From NCBI GenBank assembly GCA_902495595.1, contig CABUXV010000009.1, forward strand, positions 4,114-68,113: 64,000 nucleotides of DNA, given 5' to 3'. Positions 50,855-60,151 of this stretch are shown piece by piece. A program made the position numbers and the translations under genes. A model generated the notes under the pieces. It did no database searches. It had not been told where the DNA came from and saw only the letters and a program-made list of their open reading frames with translations. The first letter of the stretch is position 1, and each line of letters starts with the position of its first letter. Source of the DNA: an uncultured Eubacterium sp. Its GTDB lineage: Bacteria > Bacillota > Clostridia > Peptostreptococcales > Anaerovoracaceae.

Positions 50855-51502
50855 TTAATCTTCAGAATTTATTTTCTTTACAGGATGCCTTATAACTGTC
50901 TTCAGCCTGCTTTCATCGCACCGCCTTGGATCGCTGAGATAAATTTCGTGATGAAATCTTACGTCGGTAATATCCGTTTCATACCCCGCTTCAGCGGCAA
51001 ATTTATTCATTAAGGATATTGTTTCAGGTTCATCGTCATATGAACCTATATGCATGCACTGTACGCAAATGCCTTCATCATAAGGCAAAAATTCTGCCTT
51101 TGAAAAATCCTGCTTTTTCTTTAACGATGCTTCTTCTAAAGCCCATTTAAAATCTTTTTCCGATACAAAGTCAGGCATTCTTATAATGGAAATAAATTTC
51201 ATATCCTCTTTATTGTTGCAGTCAATACTGTTTCCTGAACCTTCCTGCCACCAGAGTCCCTCAAGCGGAGGCACGACGTACTGAAAAAATCCATCTATTT
51301 TATGATCTCCCTTATAACTCATCTTTAAGGTGTAAGCTATGGCATACAATATTTCTATCGATTTCTTATATTCACCTCTTTCATCATTGGGGTTGCCTTT
51401 ACCTCTTACCGCAATATAATTCATCTTAGGGATTTTGATAATTGCCGGAGTCTTTTTCGGCATATAAAATTCCTTATATTCTTTTTTATAATCAAATGCC
51501 AC
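50855..51502 (-). CDS. GyrI-like small-molecule-binding domain protein
   Basis: A 215-residue cytosolic protein matching the GyrI-like family (SBMC/BmrR ligand-binding fold). The family's N-terminal stretch MPKKTPAIIKIPKMNYIAVRGKG and the VPPLEGLWWQEG motif are clear. It ends with RFHHEIYLSDPRRCDESRLKTVIRHPVK, also typical. Members bind aromatic or cationic drugs, or inhibit gyrase; some have hydrolase activity. The start is a GTG after AGGAGGTAAAGAGA. No partner gene is evident. Confidence 0.88.
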   Translation of the reverse strand: MAFDYKKEYKEFYMPKKTPAIIKIPKMNYIAVRGKGNPNDERGEYKKSIEILYAIAYTLKMSYKGDHKIDGFFQYVVPPLEGLWWQEGSGNSIDCNNKEDMKFISIIRMPDFVSEKDFKWALEEASLKKKQDFSKAEFLPYDEGICVQCMHIGSYDDEPETISLMNKFAAEAGYETDITDVRFHHEIYLSDPRRCDESRLKTVIRHPVKKINSED

Positions 51503-51539
51503 TCTCTTTACCTCCTTTATTACTAAGTATACATATCAA

Positions 51540-52526
51540 TTATTCCAGAATCTGTTTTACAATCTGCACAATCCAAAACAGACTGTACAAAATCATTCCC
51601 AAATTCAAAATCATTGTTTTAAACCGCTGGCCTTTCGGAATCACAATCTCTGCCGGCACGCATTTCATTTTCTTAAAATTCACCGCCCAGCAGACGATTC
51701 CTACAATAACAAGGACAAAAACCAAAGCCAGATATCCCAAGTATACCATGATTTCCGACATATGCTCCGTGACCAGTGCCATCAACGCATCGGTATCGGC
51801 TGCCGATACGGATTCCATCTGCCTAAACACCTCTGATTTGATCAGCAGCATCCCCGGAATAGAGCCCATAAAATTAATTGCCCCATGTAAGGTGATGGAG
51901 TAAATGAGTTTTCCGGTTTTTACGTATATAAATGCAAAGAACATTCCCAGTACCAAGGCATATACGAACTGATTCAAATTGCCGTGAAACAGAGCAAACA
52001 TCAAACCCGATAATACTATGGCTGTCTTTTCACCGTATTGCACAGTCCTGTCTACAATCAATTTGCGAAATACATATTCTTCTATGATAGGCGCGCATAC
52101 TACCATCAGAACCAGTGCAGTCAGCGGTGAAATTCCCGTCACAACATCCTGAAGCGGATTGGCGATTGTATCTCCCTTTAGCTGTCCCATAATTTCCGTT
52201 GTAAGTACGCCGAACAGATTGCTCAGATACATCAGCGCATAAGCCATGAAAAATGCAATAAACCATTTTCCTGCCTTCATCTTATGCTGCACGGGTTCTG
52301 CTCCCGGTATCCTGCGGACCAGAAGTACCAGAAGCGGCATCGCAATCACATACATGGAAAGGGATGACACGAACAGTGTAATATCATAATTTCCCGAAGT
52401 CTGCGAAAAAAATTTATGTTGAAGCCAACTCATTGCGAACTGTACGGCAAATATCAACAACGAACCAGCGAAAAATGCCGCACCGATTCTGGAGAAATAT
52501 TTTTTAATATCTCGAATTTCTGTCAT
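51540..52526 (-). CDS. CPBP-family intramembrane glutamic protease
   Basis: A 328-residue membrane protein with about eight hydrophobic segments. Abi/CPBP catalytic motifs are PIIEEYVFRKLI (the EExxxR motif), FALFHGNLNQF and ITLHGAINFMGS, giving two glutamates and two histidines in the membrane. Family members process CAAX proteins in eukaryotes and are linked to bacteriocin self-immunity in Gram-positive bacteria; the role here is unknown. GGAGAT precedes the ATG. Confidence 0.88.
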   Translation of the reverse strand: MTEIRDIKKYFSRIGAAFFAGSLLIFAVQFAMSWLQHKFFSQTSGNYDITLFVSSLSMYVIAMPLLVLLVRRIPGAEPVQHKMKAGKWFIAFFMAYALMYLSNLFGVLTTEIMGQLKGDTIANPLQDVVTGISPLTALVLMVVCAPIIEEYVFRKLIVDRTVQYGEKTAIVLSGLMFALFHGNLNQFVYALVLGMFFAFIYVKTGKLIYSITLHGAINFMGSIPGMLLIKSEVFRQMESVSAADTDALMALVTEHMSEIMVYLGYLALVFVLVIVGIVCWAVNFKKMKCVPAEIVIPKGQRFKTMILNLGMILYSLFWIVQIVKQILE

Positions 52527-52569
52527 AATAGCGTATCTCCTTTGCTACAATTCCCATTTATTTTAAAAA

Positions 52570-52610
52570 AATAAAAGCCGAAAAACCTTGATTCTATCAG
52601 GTTTCTCGGC
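52570..52610 (-). terminator. Terminator of the tRNA-Arg gene
   Basis: Minus strand: GCCGAGAAACC pairs with GGTTTTTCGGC around a loop of about 12 nt, then TTTTATTTTTTT. It lies just 3' of the tRNA. Confidence 0.85.
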
Positions 52611-52618
52611 ATCGCTTC

Positions 52619-52693
52619 TGGCACCCCTACCCGGAATCGAACCAGGAACTAACCCTTAGGAGGGGCTTGTTATATCCATTTAACTATAGAGGC
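52619..52693 (-). tRNA. tRNA-Arg (anticodon CCU)
   Basis: 75 nt including an encoded CCA. The acceptor stem GCCTCTA/TAGGGGT has two G-T pairs. The D-stem is GTTA/TAAC. The anticodon stem is AGCCC/GGGTT with loop CTCCTAA, so the anticodon is CCU (reads AGG). The T-stem is CCTGG/CCGGG with loop TTCGATT. The discriminator is G. The cloverleaf is complete. Confidence 0.95.
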
Positions 52694-53166
52694 ATAACGC
52701 TTATATATAATAACATATTTTATATTACATTATCAACAAGTATATTTTAGTTTGCGTCTTTAAACTGTATACTGGCATAAAGCAAGACGGCGATTTGATG
52801 CCAGCTATATTTTTAAGAGCAGTATATAAGCAATATATAATAGTATCTATTGGTATATATCGCCAACGGTTTTATGTAAACTTATTTTTTTTGAAAAACT
52901 CTTAATTTAGAGGGGCATTTTCAGAAAATATAGGATAAATTAGGAGTTCTGTTTATATAAATGTAAAAAAAACTCTCAAAGCTGACGTTCCGCAAAATTT
53001 TTTATCACTTATATGCTGTATGCTGAGTTTTAAATGTATCAATTTGCTTTTTATGCCGGTAGTCAGTTTACATAATATTTAAAATTCTGAAAAAACGTCT
53101 TTAAAACATCCTTTTTTCAGAATTTCACCCATTGCTTGGCCGTTGCCTTGCCTGCTCTGCAAATCA
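52694..53166. other. AT-rich intergenic stretch upstream of purB
   Basis: About 470 bp with no gene found. It contains two inverted repeats: CTGGCAT/ATGCCAG at about 52773-52803, and AAATTCTGAAAAAA (53082-53095) with TTTTTTCAGAATTT (53112-53125), a perfect 14-bp stem with a 16-nt loop. No purine riboswitch or T-box signature was seen. Confidence 0.55.
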
Positions 53167-53195
53167 TTGCATTTGCTTCGCATATTGTGTATAAT
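53167..53195 (+). promoter_or_regulatory. Promoter of the purB gene cluster
   Basis: -35 TTGCAT (53167-53172), 17-bp spacer, perfect -10 TATAAT (53190-53195). The purB ATG is about 85 nt downstream of the probable start point. Confidence 0.7.
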
Positions 53196-53286
53196 TAATA
53201 TGTATGTTCAAATGTAATAATTTTGATACAAAACGGTGATTTCACCGAATCGATACAGGCAGATAATATTAAAAAGGAGCGTTTAC

Positions 53287-54723
53287 ATGGATAATAATCA
53301 AAGCTACACCAGCTCATTATCGGAAAGATACCCAAGCAAGGAAATGAAATATCTTTTTTCACCTGAAATGAAGTTCAGAACATGGAGAAAACTTTGGATT
53401 GCACTGGCAGAGACTGAGCAGGAACTGGGTCTTCCCATTACGGACCAGCAGATAGACGAGCTGAAAGCAGCTGCCGACAATATAAACTACGATGATGCAA
53501 AGGAACGTGAAAAAATAGTAAGACACGATGTTATGTCTCACGTATATGCTTACGGACTTCAGTGTCCCAAGGCAAAAGGCATAATACACCTTGGTGCGAC
53601 TTCCTGCTACGTAGGCGACAACACCGACCTCATCATAATGACCGACGCTCTTAAACTTATCCGAAAGAAACTCATAAACGTAATTGCAAACCTATCGGAT
53701 TTTGCAATTAAATACAAAGCGCTTCCCACATTGGGATTTACTCATTTCCAGCCGGCCCAGCCTACGACCGTAGGAAAGAGAGCAACCCTGTGGCTTCAGG
53801 ACCTTATAATGGACCTTGAGGATCTCGATCACGTACTTGATTCCATGAAACTTTTAGGCTCAAAAGGGACAACCGGAACCCAGGCAAGCTTTCTGGAGCT
53901 GTTTGACGGAGACTTGGAAAAAGTGAAAAAACTCGACGGTCTAATTGCGGAGAAAATGGGATTTGACGGATGTTATCACGTTTCAGGACAAACTTATTCA
54001 AGAAAAGTTGACTCACGCGTACTGAATATACTTTCGGGAATAGCACAGAGCGCCCATAAATTCAGCAATGACATAAGACTGCTGCAGCATCTTAAAGAAA
54101 TCGAAGAACCTTTTGAAAAAAATCAAATCGGTTCCTCAGCGATGGCATATAAGAGAAATCCTATGCGTTCAGAACGTATAGCAGCTCTTGCAAACTTCGT
54201 AATGGCAGATGTTTTTAATCCGGCTATTACTGCTTCAACTCAGTGGTTTGAAAGAACTCTTGATGATTCCGCCAATAAGAGACTCAGCGTTTCGGAAAGC
54301 TTTCTCGCAACGGACGGAATCTTAGAACTTTACATGAATATCACCTCAGGCCTTGTGGTATATCCTAAAGTTATCGAAGCAAGACTCATGAGCGAACTGC
54401 CTTTCATGGCAACTGAAAACATCATGATGGACGCAGTAAAGGCAGGAGGAGACAGGCAAGTCCTGCACGAAAAGATAAGAACACATTCCATGGCTGCCGG
54501 AAAACGCGTAAAGGAAGAAGGCGCAGAAAACGACCTTCTTGACCGTATCGCAGCAGATAAAGATTTCAATATGACAAAAGAACAGCTTTTAGCTCTTATG
54601 AAACCGGAAAATTTCACAGGATGCGCCGAAAGTCAGACAGAAAACTTCATCGAAAATGTCATCGCTCCCGTTTTGGAGGAAAACAGAGACTCTCTCGGAA
54701 TGCACGCTGACATAAACGTTTAA
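53287..54723 (+). CDS. purB: Adenylosuccinate lyase
   Basis: A 478-residue fumarase/aspartase-superfamily lyase that releases fumarate from adenylosuccinate and from SAICAR in purine synthesis. The signature loop is GSSAMAYKRNPMRSE. The His-containing VRHDVMSHVYAY and HLGATSCYVGDN, and TLGFTHFQPAQPTTVGKRA with the general-acid histidine, are all present. The length matches the longer eukaryote-like PurB form common in clostridia. The ATG at 53287 follows AAGGAG. purA is next, so both AMP-forming steps are paired. Confidence 0.94.
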   Translation: MDNNQSYTSSLSERYPSKEMKYLFSPEMKFRTWRKLWIALAETEQELGLPITDQQIDELKAAADNINYDDAKEREKIVRHDVMSHVYAYGLQCPKAKGIIHLGATSCYVGDNTDLIIMTDALKLIRKKLINVIANLSDFAIKYKALPTLGFTHFQPAQPTTVGKRATLWLQDLIMDLEDLDHVLDSMKLLGSKGTTGTQASFLELFDGDLEKVKKLDGLIAEKMGFDGCYHVSGQTYSRKVDSRVLNILSGIAQSAHKFSNDIRLLQHLKEIEEPFEKNQIGSSAMAYKRNPMRSERIAALANFVMADVFNPAITASTQWFERTLDDSANKRLSVSESFLATDGILELYMNITSGLVVYPKVIEARLMSELPFMATENIMMDAVKAGGDRQVLHEKIRTHSMAAGKRVKEEGAENDLLDRIAADKDFNMTKEQLLALMKPENFTGCAESQTENFIENVIAPVLEENRDSLGMHADINV

Positions 54724-54762
54724 AGACAATTATTTCATATTTAGTTTACAGAAAGGAGAGCG

Positions 54763-56091
54763 TTGGCGTTAAACCAATCGCCAATGCGAAATTTCACTAT
54801 GGTAAAAGCAATCGTAGGTGCCAACTGGGGCGACGAAGGAAAAGGCAAAATCACTGATATGCTCTCACAGGAAGCTGATATTATCGTCAGATTCCAGGGA
54901 GGAAGCAACGCAGGACACACAATTAAAAACAACTATGGCAAATTCGCACTTCATATGCTTCCTTCAGGTGTATTTTACGACCACACCACAAGCATCCTCG
55001 GTAACGGCGTAGCTCTTAACATCCCTTATATGATGAAAGAAATCGATTCACTGGTAAATCAAGGCGTGCCAAAACCTAAAATACTGGTATCCGACAGAGC
55101 TCAAATACTGATGCCTTACCATATCCTATTCGATGAATACGAAGAAGAACGTCTGGCAGGAAAAGCTTTCGGCTCCACTAAATCGGGAATCGCACCTTTT
55201 TACTCCGATAAATATGCGAAGATAGGTTTTCAGGTTCAGGAACTGTTTATGGATGAAAAGGATTTAAGAGATAAAGTCGAAAGAGTATGTCAGCAGAAAA
55301 ACGTAATTTTAAAACACCTTTACAATAAACCGGAGCTTAACCCGGCAGATATTATGAATACGCTTAAGGAATACAGAGAAATGGTAAAACCTTACGTATG
55401 CGATGTTTCCGCATTTCTCGACGACGCTCTTAAAGACGGCAAGGAAATACTTCTGGAAGGACAGCTCGGAGCTCTTAAAGACCCTGACCACGGTATATAT
55501 CCTATGGTTACATCTTCATCTACCTTAGCTGCTTACGGCGCAATCGGCGCAGGGGTTCCTCCTTACGCAATCAAAGATATCATCACAGTTGTAAAAGCAT
55601 ATTCCAGCGCAGTGGGCGGCGGAGCTTTCGTAAGCGAAATACTCGATGAAAAAGAAGCCGAAGAACTGAGAAAACGAGGCGGCGACGGCGGCGAATACGG
55701 CGCGACCACAGGAAGACCGAGAAGAGTCGGCTGGTTTGACGCCGTGGCTACAAAATACGGCTGTATGACTCAGGGAACTACGGAAGTTGTTTTCACAGTT
55801 TTAGACCCTCTCGGATACCTGGATGAAATTCCTGTATGCGTAGGCTACGAAATAGACGGCGAAATCACTTCACGTTTCCCATGCACATCCAAACTGGAAA
55901 AAGCAAAACCTGTTTTCAAAAAACTGCCCGGCTGGAAATGCGATATAACCGGAATCCGACAGTTTGACCAGCTTCCCGAAGAAGCTCAAAGCTATGTAAA
56001 CGAAGTGGAAAAACTCATAGGATTTCCTATCACATACGTGTCCAACGGCCCGGGCAGAGAAGATATAATAAAAAGAAAACCGCAGCTTTAA
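54763..56091 (+). CDS. purA: Adenylosuccinate synthase
   Basis: A GTP-dependent ligase that joins IMP and aspartate. Motifs are VKAIVGANWGDEGKGKITD (P-loop, Asp and Lys), GGSNAGHTI, LPSGV, STKSGIAPFYSDKYAKIG, EGQLGALKDPDHGIYP and TTGRPRRVGWFD. The canonical MVKA start (54799) and the ATG at 54784 have no ribosome site. AAAGGAGAG at 54752-54760 instead serves the TTG at 54763, giving 442 residues with a 12-residue N-terminal extension. TTGGCG/CGCCAA around that TTG can form a small hairpin. The active-site loop GQLGALKDPDHG differs from the usual GAQGTLLDIDHG, a notable substitution set. Confidence 0.93.
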   Translation: MALNQSPMRNFTMVKAIVGANWGDEGKGKITDMLSQEADIIVRFQGGSNAGHTIKNNYGKFALHMLPSGVFYDHTTSILGNGVALNIPYMMKEIDSLVNQGVPKPKILVSDRAQILMPYHILFDEYEEERLAGKAFGSTKSGIAPFYSDKYAKIGFQVQELFMDEKDLRDKVERVCQQKNVILKHLYNKPELNPADIMNTLKEYREMVKPYVCDVSAFLDDALKDGKEILLEGQLGALKDPDHGIYPMVTSSSTLAAYGAIGAGVPPYAIKDIITVVKAYSSAVGGGAFVSEILDEKEAEELRKRGGDGGEYGATTGRPRRVGWFDAVATKYGCMTQGTTEVVFTVLDPLGYLDEIPVCVGYEIDGEITSRFPCTSKLEKAKPVFKKLPGWKCDITGIRQFDQLPEEAQSYVNEVEKLIGFPITYVSNGPGREDIIKRKPQL

Positions 56092-56101
56092 AAAGCGCAG
56101 A

Positions 56102-56122
56102 CCGGCTTGCAGCGCAAGCCGG
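56102..56122 (+). other. Intercistronic hairpin between purA and the dihydropyrimidinase gene
   Basis: CCGGCTTGC and GCAAGCCGG form a perfect 9-bp stem with a 3-nt loop. No T-run follows, so it is not an intrinsic terminator. It could stabilise or separate the two halves of the transcript. Confidence 0.6.
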
Positions 56123-56151
56123 AAGACTGTTGCCAGATGGGAGGTACAATC

Positions 56152-57552
56152 ATGGCAGTATTGATTAAAAACGGAATCGTTGTAACAGCAGACGGAGAAA
56201 GAAAAGCAGATATCTACGTTGAAGGTGAAAAAATTTCCGCTATCGGAGAAAATCTAACTTCAAAATCAGGAGACGACATAGTAAATGCAGAAGGTAAATA
56301 TGTTCTACCGGGAGGTGTGGATCAGCACGTACACTTTTCTTTTACTTACAAGGGAAGCAAAACAAGGGGTTTTGAAACTTCCAATGCTGCGGCGGTAGGC
56401 GGCACAACTACCCTTATTGAATTCGTAAATCAGGAAAAGGGCAAGGGACTTGTTGAGACTATCGAAGACTACAGAAAAACCGATGCCGACGGAATCGCTA
56501 TGGTTGACTACTCTTTCCACAGCGTAATGACCGACCCAAGAGATGAAGTTATAGAAGAAATTCCAAAACTTGCAGATGCCGGATACCCTACCATGAAACT
56601 TTTCATGGCATATAAAGGACAGTTTTTCCACGCAGACGATGATGCTATTTTAAAGGCTCTGCAAAAAGGCAAAGAAGCCGGGATAACCATCATGGTCCAC
56701 GCAGAAAACGCCGATATGATAGACGTTGCCACCAAACAGCTTATAGCCGAAGGCAAGACGGAACCTTACTATCATGCGGTAAGCCGTCCTCCTGTAGTAG
56801 AAGCGGAAGCTACAAGACGCGCCATATACTTAGCAGAAATGGCAGATGCGCCTATATACATAGTGCATGTTACATGTAAAGAAGCTCTTGAAGAAGTAAA
56901 GGCTGCATATACAAGAGGACAGAAAGTATTCGGCGAAACATGCGCCCACTATCTGGTTTTGGATGAATCAGACCTGGCAAAACCTAATTACGAAGGAGCC
57001 AAATACGTATGCTCTCCTGCGCTCAGAACACAAGAACACAGAAAAGCGCTTTGGGAAGCAGTAGACAGAAAATGGCTTAACGCAATAAGTTCGGACCACT
57101 GTGGATTTGACTTTGCAGAACAGAAACATATGGGTTACGGCGAGGGAAAATCCTTTGCAGACATTCCTAACGGAGCCCCAAGTCTTCAAAACAGGCTGAA
57201 CATACTCTGGACTTACGGCGTATGCGAAGGAAAAATCTCAAGAAGCAGACTTGTGGATCTCTTTGCAACCACACCTGCCAAAGTCAACGGTCTTGAAAAC
57301 AAGGGACAGCTTGCAGTGGGCTTTGATGCGGATATCGTTATATTCGACCCTGATTACGAAGGTATCATCAGCGCCGAAACAAACCTCGAGGGTGTTGATT
57401 ACAGTCCTTTTGAGGGCTTCAGACAGAAAGGCCGCCCTGAAACGGTATTCTTGAGAGGAGAAAAGATAGTCGATAAAGCGCAGTACATAGGTCATATGGG
57501 ACAAGGTAAATTAATTGCAGGCAAACCTTTCGGAGCTTCATACCAGTGGTAA
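56152..57552 (+). CDS. hydA: Dihydropyrimidinase / D-hydantoinase family amidohydrolase
   Basis: A 466-residue binuclear-metal cyclic amidohydrolase. Metal ligands are visible in family order: HXH (GVDQHVHF), the carbamylated Lys in MKLFMAYKG, His in MVHAEN, His in YIVHVTC and Asp in SSDHCGF. It opens dihydrouracil, dihydrothymine or 5-substituted hydantoins to N-carbamoyl amino acids. The ATG at 56152 follows GGGAGGTACAATC. The next gene encodes a carbamoylase-type amidase, so the product is probably decarbamoylated at once. Whether the natural substrate is a pyrimidine or a hydantoin cannot be told. Confidence 0.92.
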   Translation: MAVLIKNGIVVTADGERKADIYVEGEKISAIGENLTSKSGDDIVNAEGKYVLPGGVDQHVHFSFTYKGSKTRGFETSNAAAVGGTTTLIEFVNQEKGKGLVETIEDYRKTDADGIAMVDYSFHSVMTDPRDEVIEEIPKLADAGYPTMKLFMAYKGQFFHADDDAILKALQKGKEAGITIMVHAENADMIDVATKQLIAEGKTEPYYHAVSRPPVVEAEATRRAIYLAEMADAPIYIVHVTCKEALEEVKAAYTRGQKVFGETCAHYLVLDESDLAKPNYEGAKYVCSPALRTQEHRKALWEAVDRKWLNAISSDHCGFDFAEQKHMGYGEGKSFADIPNGAPSLQNRLNILWTYGVCEGKISRSRLVDLFATTPAKVNGLENKGQLAVGFDADIVIFDPDYEGIISAETNLEGVDYSPFEGFRQKGRPETVFLRGEKIVDKAQYIGHMGQGKLIAGKPFGASYQW

Positions 57553-57568
57553 ATAAGTGGTAAACAAA

Positions 57569-58912
57569 ATGAAAATAAATGCAAAAAGATTTCTGGAAAA
57601 CCTACACACACTTAAAACCTTTACGGATACCCCCGGCGAGGGAGTTACAAGATTTTCCTACGGAAATCAAGACAGAAAAGCAAGAGAATACATATTAAAA
57701 AGAGCGGAAAATGCAGGGTGTACTGTTTCAATAGACGCCCTGCAAAATATAAAAATAGGTCTTAAATCAAATAAAGACGGTCTGCCATCCGTCATCGCCG
57801 GCTCTCACATAGACACGGTGAGAAACGGAGGATGGCTGGATGGTATATACGGCGTATGCGGCGCCTTGGAGGTTATGGAAACGCTCTCAGAAAATCTGCC
57901 CGGAAAACCATCTGAAATACAGGCAAAGGACCTTTCAAATTCAGCGGACGCAGGCAGACAGTCTCACCAAGAATCAGAAGCGCTTCATTCATCCGGCTCC
58001 CCATATTCCTGCAATTATGAAATGGTCATATTTGCGGAAGAAGAGGGTTCAGGCTTTGGTTCAACCATGACAGGAAGCAAATTCATTGCAGGCATATACG
58101 AAGAGTCCGATCTTGATAAACTGAAAAATGACGATGATAAAACCTTAAGAAAAGTTCTTGAAGATACTTGCGGCGAAAAGCTATCGGCAAACGATATTAA
58201 AAATGTTCTCTGGGATTTTGACAATATCAAAACCATGCTGGAACTTCACATAGAACAGGGACCTGTTTTGGACAGAGAGGGACTCTCCATGGGAATAGTT
58301 GACTCCATATTCGGAATGAGAGTTATCGAAGTTACCTTGACAGGAATCGGCAATCACGCCGGCGCTACTCCTATGAACGAACGTTACGACGCCCTGTGCG
58401 CAGCAGCCGAATGTATACTCACAGCAGAAAAAATCGTAAAAAGCGATACCGACAGACGAACTGTCGTAACTGCCGGCAAAATGGAAATACAGCCCAACTG
58501 TTCCAACGTAATCCCCGAAAAAGTGAAATTCACCATAGAAGTGCGTGATAAAGACGAGAAAAAAATAAATAAGTTTACGGACGGAATAATCGATTCCATA
58601 AAGAGTATTGCAGCTGCCAGGAAAGTCAGCTGCAACATAAAAGAACATTCCAAATCAGCTCCGCTTCATCTGAGCGACAGACTTATAAACTCCATGTCAA
58701 ACAGAGCAGAATCAAAAAAGTTATCATATAAAGTTATGGACAGCGGAGCCGTCCACGATGCCTGCATGATTGCATCTCATGCCGACACAGGTATGATATT
58801 CGTTCCCAGCATAAACGGCAGAAGCCACGTTCCCGAAGAAGATACAAAAGAAGAAGATTTGATATGCGGCTGTCAATTTCTGCTGGACACAATTATCGAC
58901 GAATTAAAATAA
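57569..58912 (+). CDS. M20-family N-carbamoyl amino acid / beta-ureidopropionate / allantoate amidohydrolase
   Basis: About 447 residues, zinc-dependent hydantoinase/carbamoylase family. The metal-binding GSHIDTVRNGGWLDGIYG, FAEEEGSGFGSTMTGSKFI, LELHIEQGPVLD and the dimer-domain GIGNHAGATPM are all present, plus DSGAVHDACMIA and GRSHVPEE near the end. Family members release CO2 and ammonia from carbamoyl amino acids, ureidopropionate or allantoate. There is an insertion of about 30 polar residues between the first two metal motifs (about 112-145). The ribosome site is weak; ATG 57569 was preferred to GTG 57557. It lies 16 bp after the dihydropyrimidinase gene and is very probably co-transcribed. 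Confidence 0.9.
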   Translation: MKINAKRFLENLHTLKTFTDTPGEGVTRFSYGNQDRKAREYILKRAENAGCTVSIDALQNIKIGLKSNKDGLPSVIAGSHIDTVRNGGWLDGIYGVCGALEVMETLSENLPGKPSEIQAKDLSNSADAGRQSHQESEALHSSGSPYSCNYEMVIFAEEEGSGFGSTMTGSKFIAGIYEESDLDKLKNDDDKTLRKVLEDTCGEKLSANDIKNVLWDFDNIKTMLELHIEQGPVLDREGLSMGIVDSIFGMRVIEVTLTGIGNHAGATPMNERYDALCAAAECILTAEKIVKSDTDRRTVVTAGKMEIQPNCSNVIPEKVKFTIEVRDKDEKKINKFTDGIIDSIKSIAAARKVSCNIKEHSKSAPLHLSDRLINSMSNRAESKKLSYKVMDSGAVHDACMIASHADTGMIFVPSINGRSHVPEEDTKEEDLICGCQFLLDTIIDELK

Positions 58913-58970
58913 AATTAAATCAAATTATTTCAAAATAAAATCAACATAAAAAACGGAGGTGTTTGTAAAG

Positions 58971-60110
58971 GTGTATAAAGACGCTATGAGAGCTGCTTGG
59001 GCTGAAATCAATATAACCAATCTCGACTTCAATATAAAAAAAATCAAAGAAAAGGTAGGTCCCGGGAAAAAAATCACAGCTATACTCAAAGCGGACGCCT
59101 ATGGACACGGCTCAGTAAAAACAGCCACCGTTTTAAGAGCAAACGGAATAAATTCCTTTGGTGTTGCTACTCTCTCTGAGGCAGTACGTTTAAGAAAAGC
59201 AGGATTTTTACTCGAAGAAATAATAGTCCTGTATCCTGTTCAGGACCCTTTTGTTGATACTATTATCAAACACAGACTTACCCCTGTAGTATGCGACTAT
59301 AAAAACGCAGAAGCCATATCAAGAGCAGCTCAGAAAGAAAACATAATAATAAAAGGCTATATAGCCGTTGATACAGGCATGGGCAGAATCGGATATAATC
59401 CGGATGATTCAACCTCCATAGAAGATATCAAGATGATAAACAACCTGCACAATTTCAAGATAGCAGGGCTTCTTTCCCATTTTGCCACGGCAGATGAAGC
59501 CGATAAAACATATTCATCCGTTCAGGAACAAAGATACATGGTCTTTTATAAAAAACTGATAAATGCAGGCGTGCCTATTCCTGAAAGAACACTTGCAAAC
59601 AGCGCCGCTATAATGGAAATAGCATCTTCCCACTATGAAATGACAAGATGCGGCATTATCTTGTACGGATGTTACCCGTCCGGCGAGGTGGACAGAAAAC
59701 AGCTTGAACTGAGACCTGCCATGTCGGTAAAAGCCAATATAATTCATCTGAAGCAAGTTCCGGCAGGAACATCAATAAGCTACGGCAGAAAATTTACCAC
59801 AACAAAAGACAGTTTGATTGCCACCATACACATAGGATATGCCGACGGACTTCCGAGACCTTATTCAAACAAAGGAAAAGTAATAGTAAACGGTGTCTTT
59901 GCTCCAATCGCCGGCAATATATGTATGGATATGTGCATGATAGATGTCACCCATGTACCTTATGTACGGCTGGGAGATGAAGTCACCATTATGGGAAAAG
60001 ACGGCATATACGAAATAACCGCTGACGATATTGCCAAAGCAACAGACACCATAAATTATGAAGTGGTCTGCGGTTTCGGACAGAGACTTCCAAAGGTTTA
60101 CGTATATTAA
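58971..60110 (+). CDS. alr: Alanine racemase
   Basis: About 379 residues, fold-type III PLP enzyme. The PLP lysine is in ILKADAYGHGS. DTGMGRIGY, GLLSHFATADE, LANSAA, RCGIILYG, SYGRKF, IGYADGLPR, GNICMDMCMIDVT (with the region before the catalytic Tyr) and DTINYEVVCGF are typical. It supplies D-alanine for peptidoglycan. The start used is GTG 58971, ten bases after ACGGAGGT; ATG 58986 is the alternative. Being directly after a hydantoinase and a carbamoylase, it could also act as a broader amino acid racemase (inference). Confidence 0.92.
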   Translation: MYKDAMRAAWAEINITNLDFNIKKIKEKVGPGKKITAILKADAYGHGSVKTATVLRANGINSFGVATLSEAVRLRKAGFLLEEIIVLYPVQDPFVDTIIKHRLTPVVCDYKNAEAISRAAQKENIIIKGYIAVDTGMGRIGYNPDDSTSIEDIKMINNLHNFKIAGLLSHFATADEADKTYSSVQEQRYMVFYKKLINAGVPIPERTLANSAAIMEIASSHYEMTRCGIILYGCYPSGEVDRKQLELRPAMSVKANIIHLKQVPAGTSISYGRKFTTTKDSLIATIHIGYADGLPRPYSNKGKVIVNGVFAPIAGNICMDMCMIDVTHVPYVRLGDEVTIMGKDGIYEITADDIAKATDTINYEVVCGFGQRLPKVYVY

Positions 60111-60115
60111 AAAAG

Positions 60116-60151
60116 TCACCGTATTGCTAACAGAAATACGGTGATTTTTTT
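60116..60151. terminator. Bidirectional terminator between alr and the EamA transporter
   Basis: TCACCGTATT (60116-60125) pairs with AATACGGTGA (60135-60144), then a run of seven T; a run of A precedes it for the minus strand. It ends the purB-to-alr run and overlaps the end of the convergent gene. Confidence 0.85.

Noticed and set aside
52526..52693. tRNA-Arg as an integration site with an island on its 3' side
   Set aside because: No integrase, no duplicated tRNA 3' end within the window, and the adjacent genes look ordinary.
52694..53166. Purine riboswitch before purB
   Set aside because: No three-way junction core or paired loops of the purine aptamer could be found; only simple inverted repeats.
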